In this document: in pieces, positions 1 to 6,216 of the stretch | Numbering within the stretch: the stretch's first letter is position 1 | Layout of the letters: each line of letters opens with the position of its first letter | Program-made: the position numbers and the translations under genes | Notes under the pieces: generated by a model | Told to the model about the DNA's origin: nothing | The model's input: the letters and a program-made list of their open reading frames with translations, nothing else | The model's database searches: none | Assembly (NCBI GenBank): GCA_020048795.1 | Contig: JAIFMA010000258.1 | Location: 1 to 6,708, forward strand | Length of the DNA stretch: 6,708 bases | Origin: Rhodoferax sp. | GTDB lineage: Bacteria; Pseudomonadota; Gammaproteobacteria; Burkholderiales; Burkholderiaceae_C | Reading direction: 5' to 3'

Positions 1-99
1 CCGCCAGTCATTGAGGCCCTGCTGTGGCCGGTGGTCAGCGTGTTGTTGTTGTTGCCACAAAGGCGGGCACCTGATCCTGATGCCAACCGCCCGATCTGA
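1..99 (+). CDS. mreD: MreD C-terminus (rod-shape-determining membrane protein), 5' end outside window
   Basis: The reading frame is open from the first base and ends at TGA 97-99, giving 32 residues. It shows a hydrophobic segment (ALLWPVVSVLLLLP) followed by a short polar tail (QRRAPDPDANRPI), which I recognise as the usual C-terminus of betaproteobacterial MreD. MreD is a small multi-pass inner-membrane protein of the elongasome that works with MreB, MreC, PBP2 and RodA in lateral wall growth. The stop lies six bases before the mrdA start, so the two are almost certainly co-transcribed. The start and most of the protein lie outside the window. The call rests on this tail and on the gene order. 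Confidence 0.85.
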   Translation, partial: PPVIEALLWPVVSVLLLLPQRRAPDPDANRPI

Positions 100-105
100 C
101 GCAAG

Positions 106-2121
106 ATGACGGTCATCCGCAATGTTCAGGCTGAGTTGTCGCGCTTTCGGCTGCGGGTGCTGGTGGCCAGCCTGGTGGTGCTGGTGTGTTTTGGCCTGGT
201 CGGTGCCCGCCTGGCTTACCTGCAGGTGATACGCCATGATGATTTGCGGGCTCAAGCTGAAAACAACCGGACGGCGATTGTTCCGATCGTGCCCAACCGC
301 GGGCTGATCCTGGACCGCAGTGGCATTGTTTTGGCCAGCAATTATTCGGCCTACACGCTGGAGGTGACACCGTCGAAGGTGGCCAACCTGGAACAGACGA
401 TCGACGAGCTGGCCCAGGTTTTGGACATCACGGCGCGTGACCGCCGACATTTCAAAAAACTGCGTGAGGAGGCCAAGAACTTTGAGTCGCTGCCACTGCG
501 CAGCCGCCTCACCGATGTCGAGGTGGCCAGGTTTGCGGCCCAGCGCTGGCGTTTCCCGGGTGTCGATATCAAGGCCCGGCTTTTTCGCATCTACCCGTAT
601 GGCGAACTCGCCAGTCATGTGATTGGCTACATTGGTCGTATCAACACGGCTGAAAAAGAGGCACTCGAAGAGTCGGAGGACCCTGCCAACTACCGCGGCA
701 CCGAATACATCGGCAAGCTCGGCATTGAACAGAGTTTTGAAGAGCAGTTGCATGGCATCACGGGGGTGGATGCCATGGAGACCTCGGCCGGTGGGCGGGC
801 CACCCGGCGTCTGGCCAGCCAGCCCTCCACGCCGGGCAACACGGTCAAACTGTCGATCGACATCAAGTTGCAAAAGCTGATCGAAGACATGTACGGCGAG
901 CGCCGCGGGGCGCTGGTGGCGCTAGACCCCAAGACTGGCGAGGTGCTGGCTTTTGTCAGCAAGCCCACGTTTGACCCCAACCTGTTTGTCGATGGCATTG
1001 ACCAGGAAAACTGGCAACTGCTCAACGAGTCGATCGACAAGCCGCTGCTCAACCGAGCCTTGCGCGGCACCTACCCGCCGGGCTCCACGTTCAAACCTTT
1101 CATGGCCTTGGCGGCACTGCAAACCGGCACCCGGTCGGCTGGCACGCTGATCAATGACCCGGGCTTTTTCATGTTTGGTGGCCACCGTTTTGGCAGCCCT
1201 GAAAACGAGCGCGGAGGCATCATGGACATGCGTCGTGCCATTGTCGAGTCCAGCAACGCCTATTTTTACTCGCTGGCCAATGAACTGGGGGTAGAGACCA
1301 TGCATGATTTCATGAAGCCGCTGGGTTTTGGCCAGATCACAGGCATTGACATTCAGGGCGAGGTGCGTGGTGTCTTGCCCAGCCAGGCCTGGAAGCGCAG
1401 TTACTTCAAGCGCCCGGAGCAGCAAAAATGGTATGCCGGTGAAACCATTTCTCTGGGCATTGGGCAGGGTTACAACAGCTTCACCATGCTGCAGCTGGCG
1501 CAGGCCACTGCCATCGTCGCCAACAATGGCATCAAGCACCTACCCCACCTGGTGATCGCCACGCAGGATGCCAGCACCCGCGTCAGCGTGCCCGTGCCAC
1601 CACAGCCAGCGCAGAACCTGGGTTACAAACAAGATCATGTGGACTTCATCCGCCAGGCCATGGTGGGGGTGACGCAGCAAGGCACTTCGACCCGGGTGTT
1701 TGTGGGCGCGGGTTATCTCAGCGGCGGGAAAACCGGTACGGCGCAGGCGGTATCGCTGGCGAAAAACGAAAAATACAACGCCTCGCGCATGGAGGAGCGT
1801 CACCGTGATCACTCGCTCTACATTGCGTTTGCACCCGCTGAAGACCCCAAGATTGCGCTGGCCATGATCGTCGAAAACGCCGGTTTTGGCTCGGCATCGG
1901 CAGCGCCGATTGCGCGCCGGGCTTTTGACTATTGGCTGCTGGGCCAGTACCCCAACCCGGAAGACCTGAATGCTGTCAGCAAGGGGCAAGCCGGCGCGCC
2001 CACCGGCAAGCCCAGGTTGGCCTCTGAGCTGGCCTGGCCGATGGCTGCGGCATCGGGCGCAGCATCGGCACCGGCCCCGAATGCTTCGAGTGCCGCCGTC
2101 AGTGCGCTGCGTCGCCGCTGA
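106..2121 (+). CDS. mrdA: Penicillin-binding protein 2 (peptidoglycan D,D-transpeptidase)
   Basis: 671 aa; cross-links peptidoglycan during cell elongation, acting on the periplasmic side of the inner membrane with RodA and MreCD. A short cytoplasmic N-terminus is followed by one membrane anchor (about residues 16-40). Next come the PBP dimerisation region (about 60-235, with NRGLILDRSG near its start) and the transpeptidase domain (about 265-610). The three catalytic motifs are present: SxxK as S327-TF-K330 within YPPGSTFK, SxN as S382-S-N384, and KTG as K542-T-G544 within SGGKTGTAQ. It is somewhat longer than E. coli PBP2 (633 aa) because of a low-complexity Ala/Ser/Pro tail from about residue 627. 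ATG 106 is chosen because it directly precedes the anchor and follows the mreD stop by six bases; no strong Shine-Dalgarno is seen, so translational coupling is possible. Its last 23 bp overlap the convergent diguanylate cyclase gene. Confidence 0.97.
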   Translation: MTVIRNVQAELSRFRLRVLVASLVVLVCFGLVGARLAYLQVIRHDDLRAQAENNRTAIVPIVPNRGLILDRSGIVLASNYSAYTLEVTPSKVANLEQTIDELAQVLDITARDRRHFKKLREEAKNFESLPLRSRLTDVEVARFAAQRWRFPGVDIKARLFRIYPYGELASHVIGYIGRINTAEKEALEESEDPANYRGTEYIGKLGIEQSFEEQLHGITGVDAMETSAGGRATRRLASQPSTPGNTVKLSIDIKLQKLIEDMYGERRGALVALDPKTGEVLAFVSKPTFDPNLFVDGIDQENWQLLNESIDKPLLNRALRGTYPPGSTFKPFMALAALQTGTRSAGTLINDPGFFMFGGHRFGSPENERGGIMDMRRAIVESSNAYFYSLANELGVETMHDFMKPLGFGQITGIDIQGEVRGVLPSQAWKRSYFKRPEQQKWYAGETISLGIGQGYNSFTMLQLAQATAIVANNGIKHLPHLVIATQDASTRVSVPVPPQPAQNLGYKQDHVDFIRQAMVGVTQQGTSTRVFVGAGYLSGGKTGTAQAVSLAKNEKYNASRMEERHRDHSLYIAFAPAEDPKIALAMIVENAGFGSASAAPIARRAFDYWLLGQYPNPEDLNAVSKGQAGAPTGKPRLASELAWPMAAASGAASAPAPNASSAAVSALRRR

Positions 2122-3145
2122 TTCGGTCGCGACCGTTTTGTTTGGAGTGGTACAACGCCGCATCGGCACGGGCTGTCAGGGTTTGTGCGTCATCGCCGGT
2201 TTGCATGGCTGCAATGCCAGCAGAGACCGTGACCGTCAGCACCACCGCCTGCGTCCGCCGGCCCCGGATTTTCAGCGCCTTGGTGCGGATGCGCACCAGC
2301 TCCGCAAGCCTGTTGCACGGGTCGGGTGTCTGGTTGGGCATCATCACGGCAAACTCTTCTCCGCCATACCGCGCCACGCTGATGTTCGAATCGGCTGGAA
2401 CACAGCTTCTGAGCACCTCCCCAAGGGCTTGCAACACCCGGTCACCCATGACGTGACCGTGGGTGTCGTTGACCTTCTTGAAGTGATCAAGGTCAAACAT
2501 GATCAGCCAGTTTGATCGACCGGCATCAACCGACTGCGCCAGCATGCAGGCAAGTTTCTGCTCGAAACCTTTGCGATTGAGTACCTGGGTCAGGGTATCG
2601 CGCATGGACTCATCGCGCACCCGGCTCAATTCGCCCTGTATTCGCTGGATCTCCATCTGGTTGATTTTTGCCTGGGACTCCAACGCCTGGGCTGAACTGC
2701 ACATGCGGGCGGTTCCCTCGATGACCTGAGCCACGGCCGGTGGCACCAGCTTCTGGTTCACACCAAGCAATTCGGAGACCAGCGTTTCAAGTTGCAGACC
2801 AAACTCGGCAGCCTGGCCGCCGGTGAGTGATGCCTTGTCCGCTAGCGTTTGCATCACCTGCTGCAATTCATTACCGATCCGGTGCATGGTTTGCGGATCC
2901 ACCTCGTCGACATCCAAATGGTACAAGTTCAACAGGTCGGCATCGCCCAGCCGTGGCTGTGACCGCAGGCGCTCATCCACGGCCTGGTTGAGTTGCTGGT
3001 TGATGCCCGCCGCATACTCGAACCAGACCGTGAAGGTCAGTGGGTTGAATGCAGCATCGTGCTGGCCCATGTGACCGAGCACCATTCGCAGCAGTTCGGC
3101 ACTTTTTTCCTTCGATTGTGAATACCGCAAGTTTGAATTATTCAT
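2099..3145 (-). CDS. GGDEF-domain diguanylate cyclase, probably active
   Basis: 348 aa from ATG 3145; expected to make c-di-GMP from two GTP. The N-terminal half (about 1-150) is a soluble, mostly helical region (starting SAELLRMVLGHMGQ, then FNPLTFTVWFEYAAGIN) that I recall as a common input module of betaproteobacterial GGDEF proteins. A helical, coiled-coil-like linker (about 155-183) leads into the GGDEF domain (about 184-345), with DTLTQVLNRKGFE, FDLDHFKKVND (217-227) and an intact signature RYGGEEF (G261-F265). The inhibitory RxxD site expected before the signature is absent: residues 252-255 read DSNI. No signal peptide or membrane segment is seen, so it should be cytoplasmic. The frame stays open to 3337 but would then overlap the upstream transporter gene; ATG 3145 begins the recognisable domain and has a GGA about nine bases upstream. 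It starts 32 bp after the transporter stop, so co-transcription is plausible. Confidence 0.93.
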   Translation of the reverse strand: MNNSNLRYSQSKEKSAELLRMVLGHMGQHDAAFNPLTFTVWFEYAAGINQQLNQAVDERLRSQPRLGDADLLNLYHLDVDEVDPQTMHRIGNELQQVMQTLADKASLTGGQAAEFGLQLETLVSELLGVNQKLVPPAVAQVIEGTARMCSSAQALESQAKINQMEIQRIQGELSRVRDESMRDTLTQVLNRKGFEQKLACMLAQSVDAGRSNWLIMFDLDHFKKVNDTHGHVMGDRVLQALGEVLRSCVPADSNISVARYGGEEFAVMMPNQTPDPCNRLAELVRIRTKALKIRGRRTQAVVLTVTVSAGIAAMQTGDDAQTLTARADAALYHSKQNGRDRISGDAAH

Positions 3146-3177
3146 GACAGGTCCAACCAGCGTCGAACCATAACGTT

Positions 3178-3936
3178 CTAGCGCGAAAAAGCGTCCAGGC
3201 CGGTCTTCAGAATCAGCGCCGTCACCACCAGCAAAAATACGCTGCGGACAAATCCGGTGCCATGTCGCAGTGCCATGCGCGTCCCCAGCAAGCTGCCCAG
3301 CACATTGGCCACTGCCATGACCACTGCAAAATGCCACCAGATGTGGCCTTTGGCGATGAACAGGGCCAGCGCCGACAGGTTGGTGGCGGTATTGACCAGT
3401 TTGGCCGCTGCAGATGCATGCAGAAAGTCATAGCCCAGTATGCGGACAAACAGAAACACCAGAAAACTGCCGGCACCAGGCCCAAAAAACCCATCGTAAA
3501 ACCCGATGCTCAGGCCAATGCCAGCACCGGTCCATTGCTCGGCTGCACCGGAAAAGCGCGGTGCGTGCTGATACCCCAGCTCTTTTTTGTAGAGCGTATA
3601 GAGCAGCACCAGCAGCAGCACGATGGGCAGTGCCTTGCGCAAGAAATCTGGTGCAATCACCGTCACCAGCCAGGCCCCGGCCAGCGATCCCAGCAGGCCT
3701 GCGGTGGCCGCTGGCCACAGTGCCTGCCAGCGCAATGCCACCCGGCGACTGTATTGCCAGGTGGCAAAGCCGGTGCCCCACACCGAGGCACCCTTGTTGG
3801 TGCCAAACAGGGTGGCCGGATGCGCATTGGGAAAGGTGGCAAACAGGGCTGGCACCAGAATCAGGCCGCCACCGCCCACGATCGAGTCGACAAAGCCGGC
3901 AAACAGGCTGGCAACCGAAACAATGAGATAGTCCAT
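3178..3936 (-). CDS. TSUP (TauE/SafE) family membrane transporter
   Basis: 252 aa, very hydrophobic, with about seven or eight predicted membrane spans. The family's two half-repeats are visible: GFVDSIVGGGG at 14-24 in the first half and GFYDGFFGPGAGSF at 145-158 in the second. Also present are GTNKG (45-49) and AAAKLVNTATN (176-186). TSUP proteins sit in the inner membrane and move sulfite, sulfoacetate, sulfonates or other small organic anions; the substrate here cannot be read from sequence, and no sulfur-metabolism gene is nearby. ATG 3936 is preferred because it starts directly at the first membrane segment, as in relatives; an in-frame GTG at 3951 would add five residues. It precedes the diguanylate cyclase on the same strand by 32 bp. 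The link between the two may be transcriptional only. Confidence 0.92.
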   Translation of the reverse strand: MDYLIVSVASLFAGFVDSIVGGGGLILVPALFATFPNAHPATLFGTNKGASVWGTGFATWQYSRRVALRWQALWPAATAGLLGSLAGAWLVTVIAPDFLRKALPIVLLLVLLYTLYKKELGYQHAPRFSGAAEQWTGAGIGLSIGFYDGFFGPGAGSFLVFLFVRILGYDFLHASAAAKLVNTATNLSALALFIAKGHIWWHFAVVMAVANVLGSLLGTRMALRHGTGFVRSVFLLVVTALILKTGLDAFSR

Positions 3937-3965
3937 GCCGCATTGTCGCACCCGTCAGGGCTCGA

Positions 3966-4020
3966 TTTGCTACAATAACAGTAGCTGTCTGCGCTTGCTG
4001 CTAAAGGGCTGGATGCAAAT
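3966..4020 (+). repeat. Dispersed short intergenic repeat, copy 1 (hairpin-forming)
   Basis: This lies in the 131-bp spacer between the HD-GYP-like and transporter genes. A 34-base core (3982-4015, TAGCTG through AAGGGCT) aligns without gaps to the reverse complement of 6158-6191, with 22 of 34 identical by eye. It contains a stem with arms GCGCTT (3991-3996) and AAGGGC (4004-4009), one internal mismatch and a 7-base loop. The block is flanked by a short inverted pair, ATTTGC (3965-3970) and GCAAAT (4015-4020). I recall similar TAGCTG/GCGCTT repeats between genes in many Comamonadaceae genomes; that is memory, not a search. The element lies upstream of the transporter start, so it may be transcribed in its leader. 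The rest of the spacer (4021-4067) shows only a weak bulged hairpin near the HD-GYP-like stop, with no T-run. Confidence 0.7.
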
Positions 4021-4067
4021 ATGCCTTGTAGACCGAGAGGGTCGCAACGGCACCTGGCGCAAACGCC

Positions 4068-5321
4068 TCAGGAAATCCGTGGCAACCCCGCCCAAGGTCG
4101 CTCGGTGGCGGCCTGCCGGGTCAGGGTCAGCAACCGGTCCAGGTTGTGGTTGACCTTGACATCACGGTGCGGCACGCTGGCCAAGATGCGAAACTCGGCC
4201 AGGCTGGTGTCACGCAGGATCGGCTCCCCGGTAGCCATACCCTGGCGGTTGACCAGCACCGCGACCCGGGGCATGGTGGTATTGAGACCACGTTTGATCA
4301 CGACCGCAATCTCATTGGTGACCAGCTTGACAAAAGTGCCAGGCGAATAGATACCCACGGCCTTGATGATGGCAGCGCCGGCCTCATCGATTTGCCGGTT
4401 CTCGTCAAAGTAGCACGACTGCATGGCCGCACTCGGTGGCTCGGGTGGACGCGAAGCGCGGGGTGACAAGCGCGCAGCAAACATGTCGGCGCGCTGAATC
4501 AGGCGGGCAATGCGCTGACCGTCAGGGCGTCCGGCCAGTGGTCCTGGGCCATTGACACGGTGGTTGAGCACCGCTTGTAGCCACAGTTCGTTGGAGACCC
4601 CCATCTGCTGCAGCAAGTCAACGGACCGGGCCGCATGACTCTCGATGCGCCGGGCCTGGTCCGGGGTGGGTGGACTTTTTTGTGTGGCGAGTCGATCATG
4701 CAACTCGGTCATGCCAATGTTCATGGTAAGTGCTGCGCTGCACATCGCGGCCAGGTGGGCAGCGGGCCATTTCAGCACGTCACGCGCAGCCAGGCTGCAG
4801 ATGACAAAGACCAGCATCGCATGGGTGGCGCTGTAGCGGTGCAGTTCGCTTCCCGCCAGATGAATGACGGCAAACAGCGTGCCGTCCGGGTTGCGCAGCG
4901 TGTGCCGGTCGAGTTCGTTTTGCAAGCGCTCCAATCGTGGCAAAAAGGTCTCGCCGTGGGTGTCACGCAGCATGGCATAAGCCTGTGACTGCAAGTCCAG
5001 CCAGTCCGGTTCGTCGCTGACCTCGGCCAACGTGCTTTTTTTGTTGTCGTAAGGCGAAACCTGGACTTCGGCGATTTGCCCCAGCACCCGGTCTTCCAGC
5101 ACCAGATTGTTGAGTCGGTTGAAATAGCCGCGGCGAAAGTTGTCTGACTCGCCGGCATCGATGTAAATCTGGCTGCGTCGCCCGACCATCAGCTCAAGGT
5201 CTTGCCGATTGTTGACCATGAAACCCTGGCTGGCCAGCAAAACGCCGCCTTCGTCACGCAAAGCACAGGGCAATGGATGACCAATGATGATGGCATCTAT
5301 ATTGACGGGAACCAGATTCAT
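4068..5321 (-). CDS. Degenerate HD-GYP-like c-di-GMP signalling protein
   Basis: 417 aa, no membrane segment. The N-terminal part (about 1-85, with IIIGHPLPCALRDEGGVLLA) matches the small module that often precedes HD-GYP domains. The central region (about 160-295) follows the helical order of an HD-GYP phosphodiesterase. H167, H229 and D279 (ADMF) appear to be kept, but the HD pair is replaced by M200-N201 (ALTMNIGM). The HHExxxGxGYP segment is replaced by NHRVNGPGP (253-261). The C-terminal part (about 322-370: GIYSPGTFVKL, NEIAVVIKRG, PRVAVLV) is the extension usual after HD-GYP domains. Canonical members hydrolyse c-di-GMP at a di- or tri-iron site; with these ligands missing, catalysis is unlikely and a binding or scaffold role is inferred. 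The reading frame is intact, so it does not look like a decaying pseudogene. ATG 5321 begins the N-terminal module; no good Shine-Dalgarno is seen. Confidence 0.8.
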   Translation of the reverse strand: MNLVPVNIDAIIIGHPLPCALRDEGGVLLASQGFMVNNRQDLELMVGRRSQIYIDAGESDNFRRGYFNRLNNLVLEDRVLGQIAEVQVSPYDNKKSTLAEVSDEPDWLDLQSQAYAMLRDTHGETFLPRLERLQNELDRHTLRNPDGTLFAVIHLAGSELHRYSATHAMLVFVICSLAARDVLKWPAAHLAAMCSAALTMNIGMTELHDRLATQKSPPTPDQARRIESHAARSVDLLQQMGVSNELWLQAVLNHRVNGPGPLAGRPDGQRIARLIQRADMFAARLSPRASRPPEPPSAAMQSCYFDENRQIDEAGAAIIKAVGIYSPGTFVKLVTNEIAVVIKRGLNTTMPRVAVLVNRQGMATGEPILRDTSLAEFRILASVPHRDVKVNHNLDRLLTLTRQAATERPWAGLPRIS

Positions 5322-5626
5322 AGTAGGGTTGGATTATGCCAATTTGCCTGAACGGTAGATGAAGGGCTTGTCCACAAATGACCTGCACGTTTGGCTCGCC
5401 AGCTTTGGGCACACGGTTCCAGTTATTTTTGCTTGCCCCCGCACGGAAACAGAAGATACAAAAGTACCAGCACGGTCCTGGTGAGCGAGGTGCGGCAATC
5501 CATGTCGGCACCCGGAGAAAATGGATCGCCGCGCTACGCTCGCGATGACGACTTGCGGTACTTGGGTAATTCCCGACTCCCGAAGGACAGCATAAGCCCG
5601 CTCCGTGGGCTGATAGCATCCAACAC
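5322..5626. other. Divergent intergenic region between HD-GYP-like gene and rfaE2
   Basis: A 305-bp spacer upstream of both flanking genes, so it should hold both promoters. The part nearest the minus-strand gene (5322-5473) has no convincing coding frame and no sigma-70 promoter with acceptable spacing; a CATAAT hexamer read on the minus strand at about 5325-5330 lacks a matching -35. A lone DnaA-box-like nonamer lies at 5368-5376. Positions 5474-5550 hold an imperfect inverted repeat, listed separately. A small hairpin with arms AGCCC and GGGCT (5595-5611) lies about 15 bases before the rfaE2 start. I could not place a confident promoter for rfaE2. Confidence 0.5.
5474..5550. repeat. Imperfect inverted repeat with GCGGCAATCCAT arms (REP/MITE-like)
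   Basis: The left arm 5481-5503 and the reverse complement of the right arm 5521-5543 match at 18 of 23 positions (by eye), separated by 17 bases. The left arm contains GAGCG and GCGGCAATCCAT; the right arm contains ATGGATCGCCGCGC and CGCTCGC, then GATGACG. A weaker extension (GGTCCTG against CGTCATC) takes it out to 5474-5550. The string ATGGATCGCCGCGCTACGCT, followed by CGCGATGACG, closely resembles a dispersed intergenic repeat (GTCATTGCGAGC...GCGGCAATCC) that I recall from many proteobacterial genomes. It encodes nothing and has no transposase. It may be a remnant of a small non-autonomous element or a REP-type hairpin. It ends about 75 bp upstream of rfaE2. Confidence 0.65.
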
Positions 5627-6157
5627 ATGAATGAAAACGCTCTTTTTTCTGGCTTTGCAGATCGTGTTCAAAGACTTGATTTGACGCAGAAGCTGTGTGA
5701 CCCTGCCAATTTGGTGCCACGCCTGTTGGAGTTGCCGCGTCCGCTGGTGTTTACCAACGGCGTTTTTGATGTGTTGCACCGGGGCCACGTCATGTATCTG
5801 GAGCAGGCCCGAGCCCTGGGAGCGAGCCTGCTGGTGGCACTGAATTCCGATGCCTCGGCAAGACGCCTTGGCAAAGGGCCAGATCGCCCCTTGAACAACG
5901 AGGTGGACCGCGCCTGCGTGATGGCGGCACTGGCCAGCTGCTGCTGCGTGACCTGGTTTGATGAAGACACACCACTGGAACTGATCACCTTGGTTCGTCC
6001 GGATATTCTGGTCAAGGGCGGCGACTACGACATGAGCAAACTGGCCGAGACCGCAGCGGTGTTGTCCTGGGGTGGGCGCGCGCTGGCCCTGCCGTTTGTT
6101 GCCGGCTACTCGACCACGGCACTGGTCAGGAAAATAAAGAATTCCTCATCAAATTGA
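5627..6157 (+). CDS. rfaE2: D-glycero-beta-D-manno-heptose 1-phosphate adenylyltransferase
   Basis: 176 aa; transfers AMP from ATP to heptose 1-phosphate, making ADP-heptose for the LPS inner core in the cytoplasm. It is a nucleotidyltransferase of the cytidylyltransferase-like fold: FTNGVFDVLHRGH contains the HxGH motif (H51-R-G-H54). It also has ALNSDAS (71-77), a GPDRPLN segment (84-90), DILVKGGDY (126-134) and GYSTTALV (160-167, the nucleotide-binding STT segment). The length fits the stand-alone adenylyltransferase, as is usual in betaproteobacteria, not the fused kinase/adenylyltransferase HldE of E. coli; the kinase half (rfaE1) is not in the window. A run of three cysteines (C105-C107) sits in the middle of the fold. 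ATG 5627 gives about 38 residues before the first conserved motif, normal for the family; no strong Shine-Dalgarno is visible. Its neighbours give no LPS context. Confidence 0.95.
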   Translation: MNENALFSGFADRVQRLDLTQKLCDPANLVPRLLELPRPLVFTNGVFDVLHRGHVMYLEQARALGASLLVALNSDASARRLGKGPDRPLNNEVDRACVMAALASCCCVTWFDEDTPLELITLVRPDILVKGGDYDMSKLAETAAVLSWGGRALALPFVAGYSTTALVRKIKNSSSN

Positions 6158-6200
6158 CCTTTAGCCCTTGTTGTGTAAGTGCTGGCAGCTATTTATAGTG
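6158..6200 (-). repeat. Dispersed short intergenic repeat, copy 2 (inverted relative to copy 1)
   Basis: It begins directly after the rfaE2 stop and lies between two convergent genes. Read on the minus strand it runs CACTATAAATAGCTGCCAGC and on through AAGGGCTAAAGG, matching copy 1 in the opposite orientation. It forms a stem with arms AGCCCTT (6163-6169) and AAGTGCT (6177-6183), six of seven pairs, with a 7-base loop. The internal mismatch falls at the same stem position as in copy 1. No T-run follows on either side, so a classical intrinsic terminator is not supported, but the position between two 3' ends would allow a role in ending or protecting both transcripts. Confidence 0.72.
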
Positions 6201-6216
6201 AAGCAAGAACGGTCTT

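Noticed and set aside
922..1539. 205-codon open frame on the minus strand inside mrdA
   Set aside because: It lies wholly antisense to the catalytic domain of PBP2, shows no family motif, and is the kind of long shadow expected in GC-rich coding DNA.
1540..2169. 209-codon minus-strand open frame across the mrdA 3' end
   Set aside because: Arg/Cys/His-rich composition without recognisable motifs; it is opposite mrdA and also overlaps the cyclase 3' end in another frame.
3146..3337. N-terminal extension of the GGDEF protein to position 3337
   Set aside because: It would overlap the transporter gene by about 160 bp in another frame and adds a low-quality stretch; the recognisable domain starts at ATG 3145.
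3971..3976. TACAAT as a possible -10 promoter element on the plus strand
   Set aside because: No -35 hexamer at suitable spacing, and it would fire antisense into the HD-GYP-like gene; it is better explained as part of the dispersed repeat.
3262..3978. 238-codon plus-strand open frame opposite the transporter gene
   Set aside because: Gln/His/Gly-rich shadow of the TSUP gene, whose own frame has clear family motifs and membrane segments.
4056..4074. Hairpin around the HD-GYP-like stop codon as a terminator
   Set aside because: The stem is short and bulged, overlaps the stop codon, and has no T-run on the minus strand.
5368..5376. DnaA-box-like nonamer TTGTCCACA
   Set aside because: A single isolated copy with no cluster, AT-rich unwinding region or replication gene nearby; expected by chance at this length.
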